64,000 nucleotides of DNA from Piscinibacter aquaticus (GCA_007994965.1 VOPW01000001.1:4278001-4342000); one strand, 5' to 3'; shown: positions 1-10,090, counted from the first letter of the stretch. Notes: a model not told the origin generated them from the letters alone. Translations and numbers: made by a program.

Positions 1-283
1 GACCGGGGCGCAGGCCGCTCCAGCTGCCCTTCTCGTCGGCCCAGGAGCTGACGATGATCCCTTCCCAGACGCGCGGCTCGGCGCGCTGCGGCTGGGCTTC
101 GACCACGCGGTGCGCTCGCGCGGCGAGCGCCGCGAAGCGCTTCTCGCGGTCGTGTGCCGGCGTCTGGTAGCGGATCACTTCCCAGTCCTGCTGCAGCTGC
201 ACCAGCTCGTCGTCCAGCGTGCCGCCGCGCGCAGGCGGCGACAGGGCCAGCACGGCCAGCAGTGCCAGGGACGGAAATCTCAC
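1..283 (-). CDS. Exported protein of unknown function, 3' end cut by window edge
   Basis: The reading frame begins at a GTG and runs off the left edge, so only about 94 N-terminal residues are visible. The first 20 or so residues (start MRFPSLALLAVLALS) form a Sec signal peptide ending near ARG-GT. The mature part is charged and helical-looking, with TLDDELVQLQQDW followed by EKRFAALAARA and AEPRVWEGIIVSSWA. It resembles small helical periplasmic proteins of Burkholderiales with one or two TPR-like helices, but the family was not recognised with certainty. It lies just downstream of glcF on the same strand, 65 bases after its stop. Function is not assigned. Confidence 0.55.
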   Translation of the reverse strand, partial: MRFPSLALLAVLALSPPARGGTLDDELVQLQQDWEVIRYQTPAHDREKRFAALAARAHRVVEAQPQRAEPRVWEGIIVSSWADEKGSWSGLRPG

Positions 284-348
284 GGGCGGATGCTCGCCGC
301 CCGCGATTAGTGGGCCCTTAAGCGCGGTGCTCCGGCCCGGCGCAGGCC

Positions 349-1582
349 CTAGGCCAATGCCTCGTCGAGCACCTCGATCCAGTGCTTCACCGGCGTATTC
401 GTGCCGGTGCCGAGGTGCTGGATGCAGCCGATGTTGGCCGAGACGATCACCTCGGCCTGCAGCGGCGCGAGGTGGCCGAGCTTGCGGTCGCGCAGCTGGT
501 ACGACAGCTCCGGCTGCAGCACCGAGTAGGTGCCGGCCGAGCCGCAGCACAGGTGCGATTCGCTCTTCGCGAGCTGCACGTCGAAGCCGAGCGCACCCAG
601 GTGCGTCTCGACGCCGCCGCGCAGCTGCTGGCCGTGCTGCAGCGTGCACGGCGGGTGGTAGGCCAACTTGCGCGCGCCGCGGGCGCGCATCTTCGGCTTC
701 AGGCGCGGCACCAGGTCGGGCAGCAGCTCGCTGATGTCCCGGGTCAGCGCGACGATGCGCCGCGCCCGCTCGGCATAGGCCGGGTCGTGGGCCAGCGCAT
801 GGGCGTAGTCCTTCACCTGCGCGCCGCAGCCCGACGCGTTCATCACGATGGCCTCGACCTTGTCGGCAGCCACCAGCGGCCACCACGGCATCGACGTTGC
901 GGCGCATGTCGGCCAGCCCGCCGTCGACGTCGCCCAGGTGCGTGCGCAGCGCACCGCAGCAGCCGGCCTCGTCGGCCACCAGGGTCTGGATGCCGGCGGC
1001 ATCGAGCACGCGCGCGGTGGCGCTGTTGACGTTGGGCATCATCGCCGGCTGCACGCAGCCCATCAGCATGAGCACCTTGCGCTCGTGCTCGCGGGTCGGC
1101 CAGCGGTGCGCCTGCGCCGGCATCTTGCCGGGCACCTTGTTCTTCAACGCGTCGGGCAGCAGCGGCCGCGCGAGCTGGCCGAGCTTCATCGCCGGAGCGA
1201 AGAGCGGCGAGGTCAGGCCCTCCTTGAGCAGCCAGCGCACTGCCTTCTCGCCGGCGGGGCGCTCGACGCGCTCTTCCACCACCTTGCGGCCGATCTCCAC
1301 CAGATGCCCGTACTGCACGCCCGAGGGGCAGGTGCTCTCGCAGTTGCGGCAGGTCAGGCAGCGGTCGAGGTGCTGCTGCGTGGCGCGCGTGACCGGCTTG
1401 CCTTCCAGCACCTGCTTGATCAGGTAGATGCGGCCGCGCGGGCCGTCGAGCTCGTCGCCGAGCAGCTGGTAGGTCGGGCAGGTGGCGGTGCAGAAGCCGC
1501 AGTGCACGCACTTGCGCAGGATGGCCTCGGCGGCGTCGCCCTCGCGGGTGCCCTTGAACTCGTCGGATAGCTGGGTCTGCAT
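349..1582 (-). CDS. glcF: Glycolate oxidase iron-sulfur subunit GlcF (one frame break)
   Basis: Iron-sulfur subunit of the GlcDEF glycolate oxidase, which oxidises glycolate to glyoxylate at the membrane. The protein begins MQTQLSDEF, very close to the E. coli start, and is about 411 residues (E. coli 407). Two 4Fe-4S cysteine clusters are visible near the N-terminus (CVHCGFCTATCP and CLTCRNCESTCP), followed by two cysteine-rich CCG regions (AGCCGAL; SHLCCGSAGTY). The frame breaks near position 892, where conserved DAWWP is read as DAVV. An extra G inside a CCTGG site explains it, so the break looks like a sequence error. It is the last gene of glcD-glcE-glcF. Confidence 0.93.
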
Positions 1583-1614
1583 GGGGTCAGTGGCCGGGGT
1601 TCACAGGCCGGAGA

Positions 1615-2708
1615 TCACAGGCCGGGATACAGGCGGCCGGGATTGAACACGCCGCTCGGGTCGAAGGCCTTCTTCAGTTCGCGGTGGATGCGGTCCAGCG
1701 GCGCCTTCAGCGGCGCGAACGCGCCAGCGCCCTTGTCGCCGCGGAACAGCGTGGCATGGCCGCCGGCACGCGAGGCGGTGTCGCGCACCATCGAGGCGGG
1801 TGCAGCACTGCACACCCAGCGCTGCGCACCGCCCCACTCGATCAGCTGCTCGCCGGGCAGGGAGAGCGGCGGCGTGGTCGGCGGCACCGACAGGCGCCAC
1901 AGCCGCGCGCCGCCCTCGACCGCCGCGGCGGCCTTGGCGAAGAACTCGTCCTGCTGGTGGCGCAGGCCGCTCCAGAACGGCGTGGCGTGGGCCGGGTCGA
2001 TCAGCTCGCCGCCGAGCCGGGTGATCGCCGAGTTCACCGCCGCGAGCGCACCGCGCAGGCGCAGCACCAGCGTGCCGTCCCACCAGGCGCTGGCATTGAT
2101 CGGCAGCGGCTGGCCGCCCCATTCGTTGAGCTGGCGGATGGCCGCGGCCTCGTCCATCGAGAAGCGCAGCGTCGCGGTGGCCGGCGCGACCGGCAGCACC
2201 TTCAGCGACACCTCGAGGATCACGCCCAGCGTGCCCATCGAGCCCGCCAGCAGGCGCGAGACGTCGTAGCCGGCCACGTTCTTCATCGACTTCGGCCGCC
2301 GAAACTGAGCACCTCGCCACGGCCGTTGAGCAGCGTGGCGCCGAGCACGTAGTCGCGCACCGCGCCCACCGCCGCGCGCGAGGGGCCGGACAGCCCCGCC
2401 GCCACCATGCCGCCCACCGTGGCACCGGGCCCGAAGTGCGGCGGCTCGAAGGGCAGGCACTGGCCCTGCTCGGCGAGCGTGGCCTCCAGCTCGGCCAGCG
2501 AGGTGCCGCAGCGCGCGGTCACCACCAGCTCGGTGGGCTCGTAGCTGGAGATGCCTTCGAGCACGCGGGTGTCGAGCAGCTCGCCGGCGGGCGCCTCGCC
2601 GTAGAAGGCCTTGGTGCCGCCGCCCTGGATGCACAGCTGCGCGCCGGCCGACTGCGCGCTCTGCACGCGGTCGATGAGCATCTGCAACGCGGGATCTTTG
2701 ATCGACAT
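1615..2708 (-). CDS. glcE: Glycolate oxidase FAD-binding subunit GlcE (one frame break)
   Basis: FAD-binding subunit of glycolate oxidase, about 364 residues (E. coli 350), starting MSIKDPALQML. It contains the FAD_binding_4 fold: a PP-loop-like CIQGGGTKAF, a GATVGGMVAAGLSGPSR segment and the family signature MKNVAGYDVSRL. The frame is lost near position 2295, just before MKNVAGYD; one missing base restores FGGxKSMKNVAGYD. The C-terminus ends GVFNPGRLYPGL, as in the family. It lies four bases after glcD and about 30 bases before glcF, so the three are probably one transcript. GlcE alone is not an oxidase; it works with the GlcD flavin subunit and the GlcF electron-transfer subunit. Confidence 0.92.
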
Positions 2709-2712
2709 GGAT

Positions 2713-4232
2713 TCAGAAACGGGGAATGTCGGCAAACGGCAGCAGCCCGCGCGAGACGTGCATCTTTCCGTACTCGGCGCAGCGGTGCAGCGTCGGGATC
2801 ACCTTGCCGGGGTTGAGCAGTTCCTTCGCATCGAAGGCGCGCTTGAGCGCAAACATCTGCTCGCGCTCGGCCGGCGCGAACTGAACGCACATCGAACTGA
2901 GCTTCTCCACGCCCACGCCGTGCTCGCCGGTCACGGTGCCGCCCATGCGCACGCTGGTCTCGAGGATGTCGGCGCCGAACAGCTCGCAGCGGTGCATCTG
3001 GTCGGGGTCGTTGGCATCGAACAGGATCAGCGGGTGCAGGTTGCCGTCGCCGGCGTGGAAGACGTTGGCACAGCGCAGGCCGTACTTCTGCTCCATCTCC
3101 TGGATGGCCAGCAGGATGTCGGCGGGCGCTTGCGCGGGATCGTCGAGTCCATGCACATGTAGTCGGGGCTGATGCGGCCCGAGGCGGGGAAGGCGTTCTT
3201 GCGGCCGCTCCAGAACTTCAGCCGCTGGGCCTCGTTCTCGCTGACCGAGATCGCGGTGGCGCCGCAGCGCTGCAGCACTTCCACCATGCGGCAGATCTCC
3301 TCTTCCACCTCTTCCGGCGTGCCGTCGCTCTCTCGCACAGCAGGATGGCTTCGGCGTCCAGGTCGTAGCCGGCGTGCACGAAATCCTCGACGGCCGCCGT
3401 CATCGGCTTGTCCATCATCTCCAGGCCGGCCGGGATGATGCCGGCGGCGATCACGCTGGCCACCGCATCGCCGGCCTTCTTCATGTCGTCGAAGCTGGCC
3501 ATGATGCAGCGGGCCAGCTGCGGCTTGGGCACCAGCTTCACGGTGACTTCGGTGGTGACGGCCAGCATGCCTTCGCTGCCGACCAGCACGCCCATCAGGT
3601 CCAGGCCGGCGGCGTCGAGCGCCTCGGCGCCGAACTCCACCGCCTCGCCCTCGACGGTGAAGCCGCGCACGCGCAGCACGTTGTGCACCGTCAGGCCGTA
3701 TTTCAGGCAGTGCACGCCGCCGGAGTTCTCGGCCACGTTGCCGCCGATCGTGCAGGCGATCTGGCTCGACGGATCGGGCGCGTAGTACAGGCCGTAGGGC
3801 GCCGCGGCCTCGCTGATCGCGAGGTTGCGCACGCCGCATTGCACGCGTGCCGTGCGCGAGAGCGCATCGATCGAGAGGATGCGGTTGAACTTGGCCGGAG
3901 CTCATCGTCACGCCCAGCTTGTGCGGCAGTGCGCCGCCCGACAGCCCCGTGCCGGCACCGCGGGCCACGACGGGCACGTTCAGGCGGTGGCAGGTGCGCA
4001 GCACCGCGGCCACCTGTTCCTCGGTCTCGGGCAGCGCCGCCAGCGGTTGCTCGCGGTAGGCGGTGAGGCCGTCGCACTCGTAGGGCGTGGTGTCTTCGCT
4101 GTGCCACAGCAGCGCATGCGCGGGCAGCACGGCAGACAGCTCGGCCACCACCTCGGCGCGGCGCGCGGCGCGGTCGGTGCGGGCGGCCTCGCCCGGCACG
4201 GTGGCCATCTCGAGCGTGGAAGGGGCGTTCAC
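2713..4232 (-). CDS. glcD: Glycolate oxidase FAD subunit GlcD (three frame breaks)
   Basis: Catalytic flavoprotein subunit of glycolate oxidase, about 506 residues (E. coli 499). Visible landmarks are GAGTGLSGGALP (FAD PP-loop), APDPSSQIACTIGGN, GSEGMLAVTTEVTVK, FHAGDGNLHPLILFD and TGEHGVG. The start is taken at the GTG at 4232 because a GGAG lies about eight bases upstream; an ATG at 4208 is the alternative. The frame is broken near 3137, 3337 and 3898. Two of these are repaired by CCTGG, giving PRKRLADIL and MSLAKFNRIL, both matching E. coli GlcD. No glcC-like regulator is adjacent; the upstream neighbour is the FIST gene 108 bases away. Confidence 0.93.
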
Positions 4233-4340
4233 GGGCGGACTCCGGCGATGTTCGTTCGGCTGGCCGCGCACTGTAACTCCGCGAGGGTGACGCCGGATCG
4301 AAGCTTCTTTGCGATCCGGGTGAAACTGCCGCGACTGGAC

Positions 4341-5541
4341 TCAGGCGCGAAACACCGTCAGCACGCCGGTGTAGCCGTACAGGTGGTGGCGGGCGATCTC
4401 GCCGGCGGCGAAGAAGCCGACCAGCGGCACGTCGCCCAGCGCGCGGCGCACGATCTGCAGTTCCGCCGAGGCGCCGCCGAAGTGCGGGCCGCCTCGGCCC
4501 GAGCAGCTCACATAGACGGCGCCGGCGATGGCGGGCTCGGCGGCTTCCGCGATGCCGCCGCCGGGCAGCGTGGCGGCCAGCGGCAGGTCTTCGGGCGTGA
4601 GTTCTTCACGGATCTCGGCGCAGATGCGCACCGGGTCCCGCCGTGCGGCCTCGGTGTGGCGCTGGCAGAAGGCGAGCTCCAGGCCTTCCGGGGACTGGTC
4701 GCCGATCGCGATGCCACCGCGGCCGGGGTCCAGGCCGATCAGGTGGCGCACGCGGGCGTCGGGCCCGAACGCGCCGCGGCGGGCGCTGCTCGCATCGGCG
4801 CTGCGATCGGCCGGATCGGACAGGCCGACCAGCGTCTGGCGGATCTGCGGCAGCACCTCGCGCGGCTCGCGGCCGGCCACGCCGAGGTCGGCCAGCAGGC
4901 ACTCGAGGGCCGGTTCGCCATCGAGCTTCGTGACCACGTTGCCGGCCGATTCGGTGACCTTGCGCGTGCGGCCCACCGGCTGGCAACCCTGCGTGACCCG
5001 AGACACCAGGCCCACGCTGCTCGTGAAGGCCACTCCCGACAGCCCGCCGCCGAGCACCGCATCGGCAATATGCAGCGTGCGGTTGCGCGCCGAGGCGAGG
5101 CCGCCGAAGAGGTAGCCGGTGGCGGTGCGGTCGCTCATGTCGGCGATCAGCTCGGCCAGATCGGCGGTCGCCGGGTCGGCATGCACCTGTGCCACGTGGG
5201 CGGCGAAGTCGCCCAGCGGCTGGGCGCCGGGAAGACCCGGAACTCGCTGCGCGGCAGTTCGGCGAGCATCACGCTGAGCGCCGGTTCGTCGAAGTATTCG
5301 ACGCCGCTGGCGGCCACGCCGATGCCATCGCAGCCGACCCAGGCGACACCGGGCCACTGCCGCTGCAGCTCGGCCAGCAGCGCCTCGGCCGGCCGGCATA
5401 GTGGTCGGTCAGGTAGACCCAGCCCAGTGTCGGCGCGAAGGGCGCGCGCTCGCGGCGCTGCGCCTCCAGCTGCGGCTGCACCATCGCCAGCGCATAGCGC
5501 CAGTCGGGGTGGGTGGCGTGGGCCTGCAGGAATCGCTTCAC
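4341..5541 (-). CDS. FIST-domain signal-transduction protein (two frame breaks)
   Basis: About 400 residues, with the layout of FIST_N followed by FIST_C, a predicted small-ligand sensory module found in bacterial signalling proteins. Supporting segments are LGWVYLTDHYAG, WVGCDGIGVAASG, GGLASARNRTLHI, LSGVAFTSSVGLV and TQGCQPVG, a typical FIST series; the C-terminal part has SCSGRG and FFAAGEI. The start is a GTG whose GTGA overlaps the stop of the upstream PhaM-like gene, suggesting translational coupling. Breaks near 5231 and 5393 are both repaired by CCTGG (giving AGLAEALL and FLGAQPLG). No kinase or cyclase domain is fused. The ligand is unknown. Confidence 0.8.
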
Positions 5542-6202
5542 GGCGCGCCCTTCTTCTTCGAGATCGACTTGCGCGTGGCGGTGCGCGCCGCGGCACCGGC
5601 GCCGCGTGCCACCGCGCCGGGCACCGAGGCGGCCTTCTTCAGCGTCTGGCCGGCGGCGTCGAAGCTCTGCTTGACCATCGTGCCGGCGAGGTTCTTGGCC
5701 GCGTCGGTGGCGCCGTCCTTCATCGCGCTGGCGGCCAGCTCGGTGAACTGCTTGGTCAGCGCGCCCCACCACTGCATCGGGTCGACCGGCTGCGCGGCGG
5801 CCGCCGCGCCGGCACTCTTCTTCGCGGCCGGCTTCTTCCTGGCCGGGGCGGTCTTCGTCGACGTCTCGGCCGCGGCAGCAGCGGCCGGCGTAGCCCCTCC
5901 GGCACGCGCAGCGTCATCGCGTCGCGCAGGTCGTCCATCTGCACGTTCATCGTCTTCAGCGTCGACAGCGTCATGCGCTGCACCTCCAGCGCCTGGATCG
6001 TGGCGCCGAGCATGCGCGCGTTCTGCTCCAGCCAGAACTGCACCGTGCGCAGCTCCTCGATGCGCTTCTCCAGCTCTTCCGGGTTCAGCGTCGGCGCCAC
6101 CCACTGGCCGATGTTGGGCAGCGCGGAGCCGGCGTTCTTCACCAGGCCCTGCAGGAAATCGAAACCGGGAACGAGCTTGGCGAAAGCGGCGGCGTCGGCC
6201 AT
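5538..6202 (-). CDS. phaM: PhaM-like polyhydroxybutyrate granule protein (one frame break)
   Basis: About 221 residues. The N-terminal helical part (VPGFDFLQGL, LPNIGQWVAPTL, KRIEELRTVQFWLEQN, MTLSTLKTMNVQM) matches the PhaM family, which binds PHB synthase and DNA in Ralstonia and distributes granules at cell division. The C-terminal part is alanine/lysine-rich, with ARKKPAAKKSAG and KSISKKKGAP resembling the PAKKA-type DNA-binding tail. The frame breaks near 5893 at a run of G; adding one G gives PEGATPAAAA. It overlaps the FIST gene by four bases, an uncommon pairing that may link a sensory domain to granule biology (inference). No phaC or phaP lies in the window. Confidence 0.8.
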
Positions 6203-6252
6203 GGGGGTCTCCTCGCGTGGTTGTTCTGGGTGTCGACGATGGTAAGCGCCGC

Positions 6253-7103
6253 TCAGCGCGACAGCGCCATTAGCCGTGCCAATCGTGCGTCGTCCGGCCG
6301 CTCGACGGTATTGATCTGCGACAGCTGCGCGTGCGCCTGCGCGAAGAAGATGCGCGCGTCATCGGCGCGGCCCAACGCCAGCAGGTTCTCGCCGATCTCC
6401 TCGGGCACGAAGCCGTCGGTCTCGCCGGCCGCGGCCAGCTCCGCCTCGAGCCGGCGCAGCAGGGCCAGCGCCTCGTCGTGGCGGGCCAGGGCGCGCAGCT
6501 GGCGGGCCACCGCCCAGTGTGCCTCGCGGATGCGCTGCGGCTTCGCGCCATCGCGCTCGCGCGCGGCCAGCGCCGCCCGGAACTGTTGCAGCGCCTCGTC
6601 GTGGCGCCCGATCTCGTGCAGACCCCAGCCGAGGTTGCTGGTCAGCGAGGCTTCCCAGCGCCGCGCCTGAGGGTCCTTCGCGCTCAGCGCAGCCGCCAGC
6701 GCCCGGCGCGTCCAGGCCATCTGCTCCTCGGGGTCGTGCTGCACCAGGGCGACCATGTGCAGCGCATCGACATGCAGGTCTTCGAGCCTGGCCGTGCGCG
6801 CCAGCTGCTCCGCCTGCAGGAACAGCGGCCGGGCCCGCGCCGGCTCGCCGGCCGAGCGCCGGTGCGGCCGCGCTCGAGCAGCGTGCGCACGCGCGGCTCG
6901 GTGCCGGCACCGGCCAGCTCGGCGTCCACCGCATCGAGCTCGCGGTGTGCCGCATCGAACTGCCGCCGCAGGCTGTGCGTGCGGGCGATCTGCGTGCGCA
7001 GCGACAGTGCAGCGTCGTGCGTGGCATCGGCCATCGCCGCACGAAAGCGGGCTTCGCTCGCCGCGGGGTCGTCGAAGTCCCACAGCGCGTGGATGTCGGG
7101 CAT
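6253..7103 (-). CDS. Tetratricopeptide-repeat protein (one frame break)
   Basis: About 284 residues beginning MPDIHALWDFDDP. Helical repeats follow (SEARFRAAMADA, LRTQIARTHSLRRQ, WEASLTSNLGWGLHEIG, EALQQFRAALAARE, HWAVARQLRALARHDEA), giving at least four TPR-like units that would serve as a protein-binding scaffold. The frame breaks near 6855, where a T missing from CCTGG gives GRTWRSAGEPARARPLFLQ. No stop codon separates it from the TraB-like gene upstream, so the two are either fused or a stop has been lost to sequence error. Partners are unknown. Confidence 0.65.
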
Positions 7104-8061
7104 CGGGGCCTCCAGGGCCATGCGCTCGACGCGGTAGCCGCGCTGCGCCATCAGCGCGGGCAGGCTGCGTGAGCCTGTGAGATGCAGGCTCCCGACCGCG
7201 GCGAACACCGTTCTGCCGCTGCGGTGCAGCGCGTCGAGCCGCGCGGCCATCGCCGGGTGGCGTTCGTCGAGCAGGCGCCGCATTGCCGCCGCCTCGGCCG
7301 GCGTGCGCTGGCAATCGCACCACTCGGCATAGCGGGCCAGCCGCGCATGGTCGCCGAGCGCCCAGATCCGGGCGATCTGCTCGAGCATCTTCTGCGCGCG
7401 GCCGCTGTCGAGCTCGTCGAGCGTGCTGCGCGCGAGTTCGAGCAGGTCCTTGGGCGACGCGGCGCTGATCGTGCGCAGCTGTTCGTCGACGGTCTCCAGC
7501 GCGGCCACGGTCTTGCCGTCGCGCCGCGCCAGCGCCGACAGCGAGGCATCGATGCCGTACCCCCGGCTCCAGCCCCAGGCGCCGCCCCGCGAGCATGCCG
7601 AGCGTGGCCAGCTGCAGCTCGGGGCGCAGCGCAGCCAGCTGCTCGGGCGGCGCACATTCGGCGCGGGCGCGGCGCTCGAGGCGCTGCTGCAGCGCGAGGG
7701 GCAAGGTCTCGCCGGGCCGCGCCCGCTGCCGGCGGCCGGGCGGCGCTGCGTGTCGGGATCGAGCAGGTCGAGCTCGAGCGCCAGCACTGGCTCTGCGCCA
7801 GCGCCTGCGCCACGCGCGGGCCGGGAAGGCCCACTCCAGCCGCCCGAGGTGCACGGTGCCGTAGAGCCAGGAGCTGCGGCCGTCCTTCTCCAGCTTCCAC
7901 AGGAAGCCGCGGTCGCGCGCACGGCGCTGCGCCTCGGCCAGGGCCTGCGGCGTGGGCGGCGCGAGCGGCGGCGGGCAATCGTCCTGCGCCAGCGCGGGCA
8001 GGGCCACGGCCAGTGCCGTGGCGGCCAGGGCACGGCGCAGGCGGAGGGTCAGCACGCTCAT
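7104..8061 (-). CDS. TraB/GumN-family protein (four frame breaks)
   Basis: Exported protein of about 320 residues with a signal peptide (start MSVLTLRLRRALAATALA, cleavage after ALPALAQ). It carries the two GxxH motifs of the TraB/PrgY/GumN family: SSWLYGTVHLG near residue 68 and AAVGSLHLTG near the C-terminus. The fold is related to EreA/ChaN-type hydrolases; the substrate is unknown. Four frame breaks fall near 7561, 7738, 7784 and 7821. Three sit at sites that read correctly with CCTGG or CCAGG restored, giving FLGPRVAQAL and QSQVLALELD. It follows the aspartyl-protease gene by 11 bases. The frame continues without a stop into the TPR protein. Confidence 0.7.
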
Positions 8062-8072
8062 GCCGCAGCAGC

Positions 8073-8564
8073 TTAGCGGGCCGCGTGCGGTTCGATGCGC
8101 AGCACGCCGTCCACCTGCGTCCAGCGCAGGCGGCCGAGCACGTCCATGCCGAGCAGCGGGCGGTCGTCCAGCCCGGCCAGCGCCACCACGCGCAGCCGCT
8201 CGGCCCGCACGCCGCCGCGCAGCTCCACATCGGCACGCATGACCTCGCCGGTGACGATGCCGCCGGCCGTGCTCGATTGCACCGTGCCAATGGCCTCCAG
8301 CCGCAGTTCGCGCGCCAGGGAGGCCGGGATGGCCGTGCCGGTGGCGCCGGTGTCGACGAGAAAGTCGACCGGGCGCCCCTCGATGGAGCCGGGCCAGTGA
8401 TAGTGGCCGTCGGGGCCGCGGCGGATCTCGATCACCCGGTCGGCCACCGTGAAGCGCAGCTGCTGCGCGCGGTGCTGCCACCACTGCACGCCAAGGAACA
8501 GCGACAGTCCGATCAGCAGCCAGATGGTGGCGATCTTGAAGGTGCTCGGCAGCTCTGAACTCAT
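8073..8564 (-). CDS. Membrane-anchored retropepsin-like aspartyl protease
   Basis: 163 residues. One N-terminal transmembrane helix (IATIWLLIGLSLFLGVQ) is followed by a single aspartyl-protease lobe with the catalytic motif FLVDTGATGTAIP and the flap-side GMDVLGRL. This is the clan AA, TIGR02281-type family common in proteobacteria, where the enzyme is expected to act as a dimer on the periplasmic side. The ATG at 8564 was chosen because AAGGA lies six bases upstream; a TTG six bases earlier is possible. It begins a minus-strand run with the TraB-like and TPR genes. The reading frame is intact. The substrate is unknown. Confidence 0.85.
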   Translation of the reverse strand: MSSELPSTFKIATIWLLIGLSLFLGVQWWQHRAQQLRFTVADRVIEIRRGPDGHYHWPGSIEGRPVDFLVDTGATGTAIPASLARELRLEAIGTVQSSTAGGIVTGEVMRADVELRGGVRAERLRVVALAGLDDRPLLGMDVLGRLRWTQVDGVLRIEPHAAR

Positions 8565-8630
8565 TGACAATCCTTCGCGCTGCGCGCTCCGGTATTCGCG
8601 CTTGGGAGCGGCCCGGCGCGCTCATCCCGC

Positions 8631-8636
8631 TACGAT
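8631..8636 (+). promoter_or_regulatory. Candidate -10 box (TACGAT) for the VOC gene
   Basis: TACGAT lies nine bases before the ATG at 8646, and no Shine-Dalgarno sequence is visible between them. If used, transcription would begin at or next to the start codon. No convincing -35 hexamer was seen. Confidence 0.3.
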
Positions 8637-8645
8637 GCCACGGCC

Positions 8646-9059
8646 ATGAAAGCCCTGTTCCACCTCGCCTACCACGTGACCGATCTCGACGCCGCGCGCC
8701 GCTTCTACGGCGGCGTGCTCGGCTGCCGCGAAGGCCGCAGCACCGAGACCTGGGTCGACTTCGACTTCTTCGGCCACCAGATCTCGCTGCACCTGGGCGA
8801 GCCGTTCAAGACGTCGGACACCGGCCGCGTCGGCGACAAGCTCGTGCCCATGCCGCACCTCGGCCTCGTGCTGCAGCGCGCCGACTGGCAGGCGCTGGCC
8901 GAGAGGCTGCGCGCGGCCGGCACCGACTTCGTGCTGGAGCCGCAGCTGCGCTTCAAGGGCCAACCCGGCGAGCAGTGGACGATGTTCTTCCGTGACCCCA
9001 GCGGCAACCCGATCGAGGTCAAGGGCTTCGAGTCGCTGGACGAGATCTACGACACCTGA
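8646..9059 (+). CDS. VOC (glyoxalase/dioxygenase superfamily) protein
   Basis: 137 residues covering one complete vicinal-oxygen-chelate module pair. The N-terminal beta-alpha unit reads LAYHVTDLDAARRFYGGVLG, and the C-terminal unit ends FFRDPSGNPIEVKGF. His at position 9 (AYHV) and Glu near the C-terminus (IEVKGF) are at the usual metal-ligand positions. Such single-domain proteins include dioxygenases, isomerases and resistance proteins; the reaction here cannot be fixed. The stop is three bases before the convergent FAH gene ends, so the two genes are tail to tail with no room for a terminator. Frame intact. Confidence 0.85.
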   Translation: MKALFHLAYHVTDLDAARRFYGGVLGCREGRSTETWVDFDFFGHQISLHLGEPFKTSDTGRVGDKLVPMPHLGLVLQRADWQALAERLRAAGTDFVLEPQLRFKGQPGEQWTMFFRDPSGNPIEVKGFESLDEIYDT

Positions 9060-9062
9060 GCG

Positions 9063-10049
9063 TCAGGCCGCCAGCGGCGCCACTTTCTGCTCGATCGCGC
9101 CGAACAGGCTCTGCCCGTCGGCGCCCTTCATCTCGATGCGGATGGTGTCGCCGTAGCGCATGAACTCGGTCTTCGGCTCGCCCGACTCGATGGTCTCGAT
9201 CGCGCGTTTCTCGGCGATGCAGCTGTAGCCGCGCGACCAGTCCTTGTTGCTCACCGTGCCGCTGCCGACGATGCTGCCGGCGCGCACGTTGCGCGTCTTG
9301 CCGATGTGCGCGATCAGCTGGCCGAAGTGGAAGGTCATTTCCTCGCCGGCGCTGCACAGGCCGACGCGCTTGCCGTTCCACACCGATTCCAGGTTCAGGT
9401 GCACGCGCCCGCCCTGCCGGGCGGCGCCCAGCTCGTCGGGCGTGCAGGCCACCGGGCCGAAGGCCGTGGCCGGCTTGCTCTGGAAGAAGCCGAAACCCTT
9501 GGCCAGCTCGGCGGGGATCAGGTTGCGCAGGGACACGTCGTTGGCGATCGTCACCAGGCGGATGCCTTCCAGCGCGGCATCGGGTGTGCAGCCCATCGGC
9601 ACGTCGCCGGTGATCACCGCCACCTCGGCCTCGAAGTCGATGCCGAAGTCCTCGCTGGGCACGACGATGTCGTCCGTGGGGCCGAGGAAGTCATCGCTGC
9701 CGCCCTGGTACATCAGCGGGTCGGTGTAGAAGCTCTCGGGCACCTCGGCGCCGCGGGCCTTGCGCACCAGCTCCACGTGGTTGATGAACGCCGAGCCGTC
9801 GGCCCACTGGAAGGCGCGCGGCAGCGGTGCCATGCACTTCTGCGGCTCGAAGGCGAAGGCGTGGCGCGCCTTGCCGTGGTTGAGCGTCTGGTACAGATCC
9901 TCCAGCTGCGGGCTGAGGAAGTTCCAGTCGTCCAGCACCTGCTGCAACCGGGTGGCGATGCCGCTGGCATAGTGCGCGGTCGAGAGATCGCGCGAGACCA
10001 CGACGAGCTGGCCGTCGCGCGATCCGTCCTTGTAGGTGGCGAGTTTCAT
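9063..10049 (-). CDS. Fumarylacetoacetate hydrolase (FAH) family protein
   Basis: 328 residues starting MKLATYKDGSRDG. An N-terminal extension precedes the FAH catalytic fold; metal-ligand motifs are visible as DFEAEVAVI (acidic DxExE-type triad) and ANDVSLRN, with the C-terminal GSIVGSGTVSNKDW and GDTIRIEMKG. Family members hydrolyse C-C bonds of acylpyruvates or decarboxylate oxaloacetate-like substrates in aromatic degradation. This long form is common in Burkholderiales near aromatic-acid pathways, but here it stands alone. It is divergent from the DUF3108 gene (41-base gap) and convergent with the VOC gene. Frame intact. Confidence 0.85.
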   Translation of the reverse strand: MKLATYKDGSRDGQLVVVSRDLSTAHYASGIATRLQQVLDDWNFLSPQLEDLYQTLNHGKARHAFAFEPQKCMAPLPRAFQWADGSAFINHVELVRKARGAEVPESFYTDPLMYQGGSDDFLGPTDDIVVPSEDFGIDFEAEVAVITGDVPMGCTPDAALEGIRLVTIANDVSLRNLIPAELAKGFGFFQSKPATAFGPVACTPDELGAARQGGRVHLNLESVWNGKRVGLCSAGEEMTFHFGQLIAHIGKTRNVRAGSIVGSGTVSNKDWSRGYSCIAEKRAIETIESGEPKTEFMRYGDTIRIEMKGADGQSLFGAIEQKVAPLAA

Positions 10050-10090
10050 GCGGTGGGCGGAAACGGGAAGCGGTAAAGGGGCGATTGTCG

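Noticed and set aside
219-734. Plus-strand open frame near the left edge
   Set aside because: It overlaps the C-terminal coding region of glcF and the exported protein on the other strand; its product is low-complexity Arg/Ala/Ser.
3825-6245. An open frame of about 806 codons on the plus strand
   Set aside because: It lies opposite glcD, the FIST gene and the PhaM-like gene, all with clear family motifs. Its product is Arg/His/Ala-rich with no domain. Such antisense frames are common in high-GC DNA.
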